Shown here in pieces: positions 19,633 to 29,100 of a stretch of DNA of 64,000 bases. The stretch is from Anaeropeptidivorans aminofermentans (GTDB taxonomy: Bacteria > Bacillota > Clostridia > Lachnospirales > UBA5962). The DNA lies in contig NZ_OW711693.1 of the NCBI RefSeq assembly GCF_940670685.1, positions 2,418,001-2,482,000 of the forward strand, given 5' to 3'. Below the pieces are notes generated by a model, which saw nothing but the letters and a program-made list of their open reading frames with translations, was not told the origin of the DNA and ran no database searches. The stretch's first letter is position 1; every line of letters starts with the position of its first letter. A program made the position numbers and the translations under genes.

Positions 19633-19765
19633 TTTTGTTATATTATTGTTCATGCAATATTTTTCAGGCATATGTTTTCCTAATATAACATGAATATAAA
19701 GCAAACGGGATTGCAGTGTAAGATACTACAAAGTTAATTTACTATTATCTGCCGGGAGGAGTTTC

Positions 19766-21559
19766 ATGAATAAAAAAAATCCGCTTAAAACAGTTTTTTC
19801 TTATGCTAAAGAATGCAGGGAGAAAATGATTTTTTCAGTAATTTTTGCTGTAATAAGCGCCTTTGCAGGGCTTATGCCTTATGTATGCGCCTATAAGATT
19901 ATTGTGCTCTTTTTTAATGAAAGCGCAAGCGTTTCCTCTGTTTTGCTATGGTCTGCCATCGCACTTATATCTCATATCATCCGTCTTCTTTTTTACGGAA
20001 TATCAACTACCCTTTCTCATATTTCAGCCTATACAATACTTAAAAACATGCGGCTTCGCATTGCCCATAAGCTTATGAAAGCCCCTTTGGGAACGGTTCT
20101 TAATCAAACCGGCGGACGCTTTAAAAACATCATAATAGACCAGGTTGAAACCATAGAGCTTCCTCTCGCCCATCTTATACCCGAGGGGATTTCTTATGCG
20201 CTCATCCCTGTAGCAACATTTATATATCTGCTCACTGTGGACTGGAGAATGGCTCTAGCTTCTTTGATTACATTGCCTTTAGCAGGGATTGCCTACGGTT
20301 ATGTAATGCAGACATTTAACCAGAAATACGCCGAATACATGAAATCTAATGATTATGTAAATGGGATTATAATCGAATATGTTGAAGGAATAGAAGTTAT
20401 CAAAGCCTTTAACCAGTCCGGGGCCTCTTATTCAAAATACAGCAGTGCCATCAACGCCTTTAAGGAATACACCCTTGATTGGTATAGAAGCACATGGAAG
20501 CTTATGAATTTAGGCGGTGCCCTGCTTCCCTCTACGCTTCTCGGAACTATGCCTATCGGAATGTACCTTTATTTAAAGGGCTCCTTATCCCCGGCGGACC
20601 TTACTATTTCTCTAATCCTTTCTATGGGGATTGTTGCTCCCCTTACGGCTTTCACTATATTTGTAAATCAGTTTAAATCCATAGAATTTGCTGTGGAAGC
20701 GGCTAATGAGCTTCTAGAAATTAAAGAGCTTCCGGAAAAGACAAATTCCGTTAAATTGAATAATTATAATGTATCCATCGAAAACGTATCCTTTTCCTAT
20801 GAAAGCCCTGATAAGGATGTTAAAAGTAATTCTGCTCTTAATAATATATCCCTTGAACTTGTGGAAGGCTCTTTTACGGCCCTTGTAGGCCCTTCCGGCG
20901 GCGGAAAATCCACAATAGCAAGACTTATTGCAAGGTTTTGGGACGTAGATAAAGGTGATATTAAAATAGGGGGTATCAGCATAAAGGATATGCCCCTTTC
21001 CCAGCTTGCGGATACTGTAAGCTTCGTCACTCAGGATAATTTTCTTTTTAATTGCACGCTTATGGAAAATATACGTCTTGGAAACCCTTCAGCATCTGAT
21101 GAAGAAGTATATAAAGCCGCAAAAGCCGCATGCTGTGACGAGTTTATAAATAAGCTTGACAAAGGATATCATACTCCGGCCGGAGAAGCCGGCGCAAAAC
21201 TTTCCGGCGGTGAAAGACAAAGGCTTGCAATTGCAAGGGCAATATTAAAAAATGCCCCTATTGTTATATTGGATGAAGCCACGGCCTTTACAGACCCTGA
21301 AAACGAAGACAAAATACAAAAATCCATTGCTTCTCTTACAAAGGGAAAGACTCTTTTAGTAATCGCTCACAGACTTTCAACAATAAAAAATGCCGATAAA
21401 ATAATCGTCGTTGAAAATGGCAAAATAGCCGATACGGGAACGCATAACGAGCTTATAAACAACTCTCCTCTCTACCGGAACATGTGGCAGTCGCATATAG
21501 GAGCCAAAAGCTGGGCCGCTGTTAAAAATATTTCCATGGAGAAAGGAGCTGCTGTATAA
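19766..21559 (+). CDS. ABC transporter half, YbtP/IrtA-like (membrane + ATPase)
   Basis: Six-helix exporter-fold membrane domain (residues 1 to about 310) fused to an ATPase domain. Walker A GPSGGGKST, signature LSGGERQRLAIARAI, Walker B IVILDEATAFTDPENE; the FTDPENE variant of the D-loop is typical of the YbtP/YbtQ-type group. 597 residues. It overlaps the next gene by one base, so the two form a heterodimer. YbtPQ and IrtAB have exporter folds but take up iron-metallophores. Import of a metallophore is inferred from that and from the ECF and AraC neighbours; export of a peptide or drug is the alternative. Confidence 0.85.
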   Translation: MNKKNPLKTVFSYAKECREKMIFSVIFAVISAFAGLMPYVCAYKIIVLFFNESASVSSVLLWSAIALISHIIRLLFYGISTTLSHISAYTILKNMRLRIAHKLMKAPLGTVLNQTGGRFKNIIIDQVETIELPLAHLIPEGISYALIPVATFIYLLTVDWRMALASLITLPLAGIAYGYVMQTFNQKYAEYMKSNDYVNGIIIEYVEGIEVIKAFNQSGASYSKYSSAINAFKEYTLDWYRSTWKLMNLGGALLPSTLLGTMPIGMYLYLKGSLSPADLTISLILSMGIVAPLTAFTIFVNQFKSIEFAVEAANELLEIKELPEKTNSVKLNNYNVSIENVSFSYESPDKDVKSNSALNNISLELVEGSFTALVGPSGGGKSTIARLIARFWDVDKGDIKIGGISIKDMPLSQLADTVSFVTQDNFLFNCTLMENIRLGNPSASDEEVYKAAKAACCDEFINKLDKGYHTPAGEAGAKLSGGERQRLAIARAILKNAPIVILDEATAFTDPENEDKIQKSIASLTKGKTLLVIAHRLSTIKNADKIIVVENGKIADTGTHNELINNSPLYRNMWQSHIGAKSWAAVKNISMEKGAAV

Positions 21560-23313
21560 TGGTTGCAATTATTAAAAGGATAACTTCCAAATGGCCTGAA
21601 GAATATAAAAGGAGGCTTAAAATTGGATATATATATTCCTTCTTTAATTCTGTGTTCAGCGCAATGCCTGTTATGGGAGCTGCTTACGGCTTAAATATTG
21701 TAATACAAAACAGCCGAAACGAAAGGGAAATGACCATAAATGATATTTATCTAATTCTTGGGTTTATGATTTTTACAGTCCTTGGAAGGTTTATTACCTC
21801 TTATTTAAGGGCAATTACCCAAGAAAGCATCGGCTATGAAGCAACATCAGACGAAAGGATAAAAATAGGAGATGTGTTAAAAAGGGTTTCCTTGGGCTTT
21901 TTCAGCAATAAAAATGCCGGTGAAATAGCAACTGCCGTTACCACCGACTTATCCTTTTTTGAAATGCATGCAATGAAAATGATTGATATGGTCATGAACG
22001 GGTATATTTACATAGGCGTAATTATTATATCTTTGCTTTTCTTCAGTATACCCGCCGCCTTGCTCTCTATTGCAGGAATAAGCTTTTCAGCTCTCTTTCT
22101 TAAGCTTCTCGGCAAAAAAAGCGCCGGAAACGCCCCGATGCATCAAAAAACCATTGATAATATGGCTTCCGCAACCTTGGAATACATAAGGGGTATGGCC
22201 GTAGTAAAAGCCTTCAAGCAAATAGGCGTTGCCCGTGAAGGAATAGAAAAGACCTACGGAGAAGGCTGTGACATAAACATAAAAATAGAGAAAAACTATG
22301 TGCCCTATAATTGTATGCATTTATTTTCTCTAAGAGCATCTTCTGTATTAATAATGGCGGCAGTATCTGCCGTTGGAGCAAAAGGCGGAATGAACATGTC
22401 CCATATGCTTATGATGATTATTTTTTCCTTCGTTATGTTCGGCCATTTGGAAAGATTAAGCGACGCCACTCATGTTCTTGAAAACCTGGATAATACCCTT
22501 AATAAGCTTGATAATATCATGAGCGCTGAATTTATAGATATTGACGGAAGAGATATCAGCCTGAACCATTACGATATTGAATTCCAAAACGTAACCTTTG
22601 CCTATGAAAAACAGGATGTTTTAAAGGAGATCTCCTTTAAAATAAAAGAAAACACAACAACAGCCATTGTAGGCCCCTCCGGAAGCGGAAAATCAACCAT
22701 GTGCAGCCTTATTGCAAGATTCTACGACCCAGATAAGGGCGCAATATATGTAGGCGGGGTCAATGTACGTGAAATGACCTGTGACAGCCTGCTTAAAAAT
22801 ATAAGCATGGTATTTCAGAAGGTCTATCTATTTAGGGATACGGTAATTAATAATATTCGCTTCGGAAGGCCTGAGGCCTCTATAGAAGAAGTAATAGAAG
22901 CGGCAAAAAAAGCTCAATGCCACGATTTTATTATGAATCTGCCAAAAGGATATGATACAATCATAGGAGACGGCGGGGCAACCCTATCCGGAGGCGAAAA
23001 GCAAAGAATTTCCATAGCAAGAGCCATCATAAAAAATGCCCCCATCGTCATTCTTGATGAAGCTACCGCAAGTATAGACCCTGAAAATGAAGCCCTGATA
23101 CAAAATGCCTTAGGCGAGCTTATAAACGGAAAAACCATCGTCATCATCGCCCACCGTCTTGCAACTATACAAAATGCGGACCAAATACTTGTAGTCGATA
23201 AAGGCCGTATTGTTCAAAAGGGAACCCATAAGGAGCTTTTGTCTGAAGAAGGCATATACAGTCGCTTTGTAAAAATACGAGAAGAGGCCGAAGGCTGGAC
23301 CATGGGAAAATAA
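21559..23313 (+). CDS. ABC transporter half, YbtQ/IrtB-like (membrane + ATPase)
   Basis: Partner of the preceding half-transporter. Exporter-fold membrane domain to about residue 320, then an ATPase with Walker A GPSGSGKST, signature LSGGEKQRISIARAI, Walker B IVILDEATASIDPENE. 584 residues. Both subunits have intact catalytic motifs, so the heterodimer should have two working ATP sites. A terminator follows at 23327-23378. Confidence 0.87.
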   Translation: MVAIIKRITSKWPEEYKRRLKIGYIYSFFNSVFSAMPVMGAAYGLNIVIQNSRNEREMTINDIYLILGFMIFTVLGRFITSYLRAITQESIGYEATSDERIKIGDVLKRVSLGFFSNKNAGEIATAVTTDLSFFEMHAMKMIDMVMNGYIYIGVIIISLLFFSIPAALLSIAGISFSALFLKLLGKKSAGNAPMHQKTIDNMASATLEYIRGMAVVKAFKQIGVAREGIEKTYGEGCDINIKIEKNYVPYNCMHLFSLRASSVLIMAAVSAVGAKGGMNMSHMLMMIIFSFVMFGHLERLSDATHVLENLDNTLNKLDNIMSAEFIDIDGRDISLNHYDIEFQNVTFAYEKQDVLKEISFKIKENTTTAIVGPSGSGKSTMCSLIARFYDPDKGAIYVGGVNVREMTCDSLLKNISMVFQKVYLFRDTVINNIRFGRPEASIEEVIEAAKKAQCHDFIMNLPKGYDTIIGDGGATLSGGEKQRISIARAIIKNAPIVILDEATASIDPENEALIQNALGELINGKTIVIIAHRLATIQNADQILVVDKGRIVQKGTHKELLSEEGIYSRFVKIREEAEGWTMGK

Positions 23314-23326
23314 TAATTCAATTTAT

Positions 23327-23378
23327 AAACACTCCGCTGCCATTTAAATTTGAAAATATGGCAAACGGAGTGTTTTAT
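23327..23378. terminator. Terminator between exporter genes and serine recombinase
   Basis: ACACTCCG and CGGAGTGT arms enclose an inner TGCCAT/ATGGCA stem; T-rich on the downstream side. It serves the ABC genes and possibly the convergent recombinase. Confidence 0.8.
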
Positions 23379-23385
23379 ATAAATA

Positions 23386-24888
23386 TTAGTAATACGCTGA
23401 AAAAACTTTGAAATAAATATTTACGTCCCCTTCTTTTGATACAGTTATTTTATCGATAATCTGCCTAAGCATCGTATTGTTTATATTCTGTGACGATATG
23501 ATGCAGCTGATGTCCTTAAATTTTTCATTTAGGATATTTTTTATGCTGTCGTTTTTGCCTAGGCTTTCTTTAATCAGCTCCAGTTCATTATTCAGCCTCT
23601 TTATTTCTTCATTCTGGTCTTTTGTATATTCTTTAAGCTCGCCTAAGGAAATAATCTCCGCTTCATACATATCCATATACTTTTTTTTGCTCTTCTTTAT
23701 CCTTTCTATTTCGCGTTTTATTTCCCTCTCCGTAATTATATCTGTATTGATGTTTTTATACTGCTTATCCAGCTCTTTTAAGATGTTTTGGGTAATGTTT
23801 TCCTTATCCTTTAGGATATTTAAAAAATACTTTTTTATTTCTTTAAGTAATATATCTTCGTCCACAACCACATTATTGGGGCAGCTATGAACCCCTCCTG
23901 TATTTCTTGTGGCGCATACCCATTTAATATATGTATTTTTATATTTTCTTTCGCACCTTCTAAAGGAGGCCCCGCAGTGTTCGCATTTTATCATTTTGCT
24001 GAAAGTATGCTTTTGTGAATTCCTTTCTTTTGTTCTTTTAAAGGCCTCTTTTCTGCTTCCCGTAATTCTTTTTGCCCTCTCAAACAGTTCATCAGAAATG
24101 AGCCTTAGTTCCGGTTTTTCCATAACAATCCATTGTTCTTTCTCAAGGCCTTTTCTTTCTCCTGTAAGAAAATCTTTTACTTCTTCTTTCCCGTTTATAA
24201 CCCTTCCTGTATATATGAGATTTCTTAAAAGGCGGCTTACTGCTATTTGAGTCCACTGAGCGTTTCGCTTTGTCTTTATATTTCTGGAATTAAGCTCCTG
24301 TGCAATTTTATTGGCTCCGAGATTTTTATTTACATACATGTCAAAAATTTCTTTCACTACTTCCGCCTCTGATTCATTTACCGTTAAATTAAAATAATCT
24401 CCCGGAGTTTTATCGTATCCGAAAACAAGATTAGGGACCCTCCCTTTTTCGGCGTTCACCTTTTTGCCGAACTTTATTCTTTTAGAAGTATTGTAGCTTT
24501 CCTCCTGAGCTATCGCCGAAAGCATTGTAAGCATAAACTCGGAACTGTCGGAAGATGTCTGGTCGTAATTAACAAATATTACTTTGATGCCTAAGGATTT
24601 CAACTGGCGTATGCTTGTCAAAAAATCCACTACATTTCTTGCAAGCCTCGAAATATCCTTTATAAGCACTACCTCAAACATCTGCTTATGAGCATCGGAA
24701 AGAAGCTGAATCAATTGATTTCTGTTTTTCATTCGTGTGCCGGTTTTGCCTTCATCGGCATATATTTTTATGAGGTCGTATCCGTTTTTTCTGGCATATT
24801 CTTCAAAAAAGCTCTGTTGGGTTTCTAAGCTGTCCAGCTGCTCGTCCTTATTGGTGGATACTCTCCCGTATGCAACAGCTTTTACCAT
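23386..24888 (-). CDS. Large serine recombinase
   Basis: Site-specific recombinase of the resolvase/invertase superfamily. N-terminal catalytic domain with YGRVSTNKDEQ (nucleophile Ser11) and IKDISRLARN (active-site arginine region), a Recombinase domain (about 170-280), and a zinc-ribbon starting CEHCGASFRRCERKYKNTY. A coiled-coil region rich in Lys/Glu follows (about 370-450). 500 residues, full length, and its start has AGGAGG five bases upstream. Unlike the second recombinase, its G+C content fits the host. No cargo or clear att sites were seen, so it may be a domesticated or stripped element. Confidence 0.92.
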   Translation of the reverse strand: MVKAVAYGRVSTNKDEQLDSLETQQSFFEEYARKNGYDLIKIYADEGKTGTRMKNRNQLIQLLSDAHKQMFEVVLIKDISRLARNVVDFLTSIRQLKSLGIKVIFVNYDQTSSDSSEFMLTMLSAIAQEESYNTSKRIKFGKKVNAEKGRVPNLVFGYDKTPGDYFNLTVNESEAEVVKEIFDMYVNKNLGANKIAQELNSRNIKTKRNAQWTQIAVSRLLRNLIYTGRVINGKEEVKDFLTGERKGLEKEQWIVMEKPELRLISDELFERAKRITGSRKEAFKRTKERNSQKHTFSKMIKCEHCGASFRRCERKYKNTYIKWVCATRNTGGVHSCPNNVVVDEDILLKEIKKYFLNILKDKENITQNILKELDKQYKNINTDIITEREIKREIERIKKSKKKYMDMYEAEIISLGELKEYTKDQNEEIKRLNNELELIKESLGKNDSIKNILNEKFKDISCIISSQNINNTMLRQIIDKITVSKEGDVNIYFKVFSAYY

Positions 24889-24972
24889 TTCTGCCTCCTG
24901 ATATTAAAGGAACAGACTATAGCATATCACCATAGTCCGCTGAAATTTATAGCCAATAAAGAAATTATTAAC

Positions 24973-25339
24973 TATAGTAAATTTAAAGTTAAATAGCCGC
25001 AAAGCCGTATATCCCGGAAGGCTCAAAAATGCGTTTTAGAGTAAAATATCCTTCAGGAAGTAACAAAAATCTATTTTTCATAAACGGCTTAATATAATAG
25101 AAACGCTTATATTAAGCCATTCAAAATATACGATTTTTATTACTGTAATTAAACTATTTAACTATAGAAGAAATATAATAAAGCGCCTTTGTGAAATTGC
25201 TTTTATTTGAGTTTATATATTAAAAGGCTTATATCTGTTATGGTATAAAAGCAATTTCACTATGTTTCCGAAGGAAATCCGTGTTTTTGAGCCTTAAGGG
25301 AATAGGCTTTTGCTGCTTCTTCATGTTAAATTTACTATA
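24973..25339. repeat. Composite palindromic repeat upstream of the recombinase
   Basis: Begins with the family end TATAGTAAATTTAAAGTTAA (24973), includes a complete inner core (AGTAACAAAAATC, ACGGCTTAAT, TTAAGCCATT, GATTTTTATTAC) closed at 25161-25167 by ACTATAG, and continues to a second family end TTAAATTTACTATA at 25339. The outer part contains AAATTGCTTTTATTTGA and AAAAGCAATTTCAC, an inverted pair also found in related form near 49.1-49.3 kb. It looks like one unit inserted in or next to another. A promoter of the recombinase gene would have to lie between 24889 and 24972. Confidence 0.7.
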
Positions 25340-25409
25340 TAATAAAACCCTTGCTTAAAAGATTACCAGGTCTTCGGCTGATACTCTTTTAATTTATCTG
25401 AGCGAAGAT

Positions 25410-25446
25410 GAAAAATTACACAAGCGTAAGCTTGTACGTAGTTTTT
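25410..25446. terminator. Terminator downstream of the small ORF
   Basis: GAAAAATTAC and GTAGTTTTTC arms with an inner ACAAGC/GCTTGT stem and a GTAA loop. It lies 50 bases past the stop of the possible small gene at 25496-25649 on the minus strand. Confidence 0.65.
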
Positions 25447-25495
25447 CAAGTAAGTGTCTTTTTACAGTGAATAAATGTCTTTTCGCCTTTCTCCG

Positions 25496-25649
25496 CTATA
25501 TCTTCGGGCGTTTTATATTTACTCTCATCTTCTGTTCAATAATCTGCTTTGCGGTATTTTCAGCTATTGCCTTTACCAGGGTTTTAGCCGTTTCATCTGG
25601 AGTATTGGGATTATGAAATACAAATTTCAAAATCTGCTTTTTCAGGCAT
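25496..25649 (-). pseudogene. Possible small gene with a frame break
   Basis: On the minus strand AGGAGGAGGGG is followed by ATG at 25649, but that frame stops after 12 codons. In the +1 frame an uninterrupted stretch reads FVFHNPNTPDETAKTLVKAI and goes on to a TAG at 25496-25498, followed by a terminator. Loss of one A in the AAAAA run just after the start would join the ribosome binding site to this frame and give a protein of about 50 residues. Its position upstream of the recombinase suggests a companion gene. Function unknown; it could also be chance. Confidence 0.35.
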
Positions 25650-25834
25650 GTCCCCTCCTCCTTGGCTCGCTCTTTATATGTTTATGTACAAGCCCAGCCC
25701 CCTATGAAATAAATATCCTTCAATTATAGACATAATAATATGAATTATAATATAACGCCTTATTAAACGTTTTTTCTAAGTCTTATTTAGATATCGGGAC
25801 TATGTCTTTCCCCTTTCAGGCTATATATTTTCTC

Positions 25835-25863
25835 TTGACTGTAAGTTTCCGCTGTGATAAAAT
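25835..25863 (+). promoter_or_regulatory. Promoter of tRNA-Leu
   Basis: TTGACT (25835-25840), 17-base spacer, TAAAAT (25858-25863); the tRNA begins 20 bases later. Near-consensus vegetative promoter. Confidence 0.8.
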
Positions 25864-25883
25864 ACACTGTGTTGTATTAATAA

Positions 25884-25966
25884 GCCCGAGTGATGGAATG
25901 GCAGACATGGCAGACTCAAAATCTGCTCCAAGCAATTGGGTGGGGGTTCGAGTCCCTTCTCGGGCA
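25884..25966 (+). tRNA. tRNA-Leu (anticodon CAA)
   Basis: Class II tRNA of 83 bases: acceptor GCCCGAG/CTCGGGC, discriminator A, anticodon stem GCAGA/TCTGC with loop CTCAAAA, a long variable arm, and GGTTCGAGTCC in the T arm. Anticodon CAA reads TTG. The integrated element begins about 27 bases after its 3' end. Confidence 0.96.
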
Positions 25967-25986
25967 TCGGAAAAGACATACTTTTC
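25963..25986 (+). terminator. Left half of the split tRNA-Leu terminator
   Basis: GGCATCGGAAAAGACATACT and following TTTC begin inside the tRNA 3' end. The complementary arm is not nearby but at 41020-41045, on the far side of the 15-kb element. The intact tRNA-Ser terminator at 50570-50626 has the same design (arm starting inside the tRNA end, AAAAGACATA core), which supports reading this as a half hairpin. Confidence 0.8.
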
Positions 25987-26045
25987 GCTAAGTCCACGGT
26001 ATCATAAGGACAATTTAGGGAAAGCAAACTGAATACGGAGCATAA

Positions 26046-26086
26046 AAGCACAGGGAGTCGAATTATCGACTCCCTGTGCTTTTATG
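26046..26086. terminator. Terminator inside the element's left end
   Basis: AAAAGCACAGGGAGTCGA and TCGACTCCCTGTGCTTTT form long perfect arms with a short loop. It can end the surface-protein transcript on the minus strand and tRNA-Leu transcription on the plus strand, replacing the terminator split by insertion. Confidence 0.9.
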
Positions 26087-26111
26087 AATATCTGTGATTA
26101 TTTCGTTTTTC

Positions 26112-29100
26112 TCACGCCGTTTTGTCCACCTCATATCCATCTACTTTTGTGTTTTTGGCAAGGGAGCCGTCCGCATAGAAGTAGTACCACTTGCCGCCGA
26201 TCTCCAGCCATTTCCCGGACACCATGATGCCATCCTTGGTGAAGTAGTAGCGTTTGTCGCTGATGTCCAGCCAGCCCACAGCGGCCTTGTTCCCGGAATA
26301 GTACCGCCAGTTGCCTCCGTCCTTCACCCAGCCGGTTTTTAGTGCGCCGGTGGTTTCAAAGAAATACTTCACGCCGTCGATGGTCTGTGTGCCGGTGAGG
26401 GATTTGCCGTCCTTGTAGTACATATACTGTCCATCGTCATTCAGCGCCCATCCCTGCGCCGTGGCTGGGTCGATGGTCAGCTTGATGTAGCGGTGGAGCA
26501 TGGCGCTGACTTCGGCGCGGGTGGCGTTGGATTTGGGATTAAACTTGTTATTCGTTTCGCCCATCATAATCCCTGCCTGTTGCATAGCTGTTACCGCTGT
26601 TTTATAGGTGCTGCCGATGCTGGAAGCATCCGCATAGGCGGTTGCTTCACGGGTCACAGGCAGCTTGTAGCCGGTGACCTTGGCATAATTTACAAAGATT
26701 ACTGCTATTTCCTCACGGGTGATCGCACGGTCAGGGGCAAACTGCTGGTTACCGATGCCCTGCACAACACCTTTCTTGTACGCCCATTCGATGTAGGGAC
26801 GGAATGCGCTGTCTGCCTTTACATCGGTGAAGCTGTTGGTGGTGTATGCCTTCACATCCACGCCTGCCAGTCTGCCGAGAGCCGTCACCAGCATCCCGCG
26901 GGTCATGGATGCATCGGGTGCAAAGGTTGTTTTTGATGTGCCGGAGAGAAGCCCCCTGCCGACCACATAGTCAATCGCTTCCTTGCCCCAATGGTTTCCG
27001 ATGTCGGTGAACTTGGCGCTTGGAGCCGTGTAGCCCACGCCATACACCGAGAAATGGCCGGTAGGGATCAGCAGGCTTCCGCTGTTTGCGTCATAGGCGG
27101 AAGTGTCGATGCGGATTGCCTTACCATTTGCGTCCACATACACGCCGAACAGATAGCCGACAGCCTCATTCCTGTCCGGTGTGTAGGGGATGGAAAGGGT
27201 GGCTGTGCCGCTGCCAAGGCTGGTTACGTTGACAGTTTTGCCGTCCTTGACATAACTGATGGTGATGCTATAAACCGGCCTGTTTCCGAGGAGGGCCTTT
27301 GCTTCTTTAGAGAGACCTGTCGCCGGAACGATGGTGATGCTGATATCACCGCCGCTTTGCTTCTGGATTTCCTGTAAAGCCTTCAAGTCAAAACTCACGT
27401 CTACCGGAGAACCGGCGAGTGTAAGGCTGGATACCCCCGCGCTCACAAGACTGTTCAGCGAGTTGCGGGACAGGGTTGCTGTAAAGGAAGTTGTTCCCTG
27501 CGGCAGAGCGACATTCAGCGCTACAGCAATGCCATTGACTGTCTTTCCCTGCGCCTTTGCGTCGGTCTGTGCCTTGGTGATGGCATCGGTTATTGATTTC
27601 TCCGGAATGGACGCATTTGCCGCGCCGTTTGCCCCAGTCGTGGCTGTAACAGAGACCGTCGCCGTAACAGGCTGGTCTGGCTTCTTTGCAGGCGTAGTGA
27701 TTGCCGGTGTGCCCGGCGTATAGGAATCACCACCACCAGAGCCGCCGCCACCGTTATAGCTCCAGCTTGCCGTAACCGTCAGATCAGCGGTCACGTTATC
27801 AAAGGATTTATCCCAGCCAGTAAATGTGTAGCTGCTGCGGCTGACTGTGGGAGCCGTCGCTGCACTGCCCTTGGCAACGGTCTGTATCAGCTCGCCGCCG
27901 CCTGTACGGGTACCGCCATTTAAGTTGAAGGTGATAGTATAGGTCTGTTCCGCAACAGTCAATGTTCCGTCTGTGCGGGCTGTAATGCTGTAATTATCCG
28001 TTGCCGTGCCGCCTGTGAGCGTTATGGTATAGCTGCCCGGCGTATTGCCATTGAAGGTCGGGCAAGCCAGCGCAGGTTCTGTACTCAAGGCATCCGCTTT
28101 GGTCTTTCCGGGAGCCAGATTGCCTACTGTATAGGTAAGCTCCGGCAGGCTACTGCCCTTAATAACCGATTTATGATCTGCGGTAAGGGTAATCTGCCGC
28201 TTTTCGATGGTGAAGGTGAGCACCTCCCTGCCTGCGTAGTTTGCGTTGCTATCTGGCACGGAAATGGTCAGCTTATATGCGCCTGCGTTTGTGGGTGCTG
28301 TGCTGCTACTGTAGTCTGCGCCGTCAGTAGATTCATACAGCCATTCCAGTTGATTTATGGGAAAACTGTGGCTGCAAGTCACCGTGCCGGTAGGTGCATA
28401 GAAAGTGCCGTCGTAGGTTTTATTGGCGGTTGTGATGCCTCCAATGGTTACCAGAGTTTTATCCGCGACCGTTACCTTGCGACTTACCGTGAGGTCGCTT
28501 GGCAAGGTAATCCATGCCGGAGGGGAGGAATAGTTGATGGTTCCGGTAAAGGTCTGCTCGTTGCCTACAGCCGTTCTGTCCAACGTTTCTCCGCCGTTCC
28601 AATCGACAGTATAGGCAATGCTTTGGCCTTCTACCAGGATATTACCGCTTGCAGGCAGGATGGTGCTTCCCAATTCAGCGGCTGTAGCGGAGCTGTCGCT
28701 GTTTATAACCACCAGAGTGTCTCCGAAGGTCGGATTCGCCGCCGTAACCGGGGTGACCGTGACGGTTATGCTCTTGGAGATGCTGTTTGCGTCAATGTTT
28801 TCGTTGCCGGTGAGGGTTCCGGTCACAGCGTATTCTGTGCCCTTAATATTGTAGGCGGTGGAAGTTTCCCATGTAATTGGCAGCACTGCCGTACCGCCAT
28901 CGGTGCTGACGTTCACACTTGAAGGCAGACCTGCCGCATCCACAACAGCTTGTGCAGTTGTGGCGGTGCGCATTTCATAGGCGGTTTTGTTTGCGTTGTC
29001 CACAGTCGTGGTGATCTCTGACACCTTGGCCTGCTCAATGGTGAAATGGACCGTGACCAGATCAAGGGAAAGCTCGTAGTTTCCACCCGCACTTAAATTG

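Noticed and set aside
19766-23313. Bacteriocin or drug exporter reading of the two half-transporters
   Set aside because: Not excluded, but there is no precursor peptide or C39 peptidase domain, and the ECF/AraC context favours a metallophore role.
25475-25729. Open frame of 84 codons on the plus strand
   Set aside because: No ribosome binding site, and it lies opposite the more convincing small minus-strand frame.
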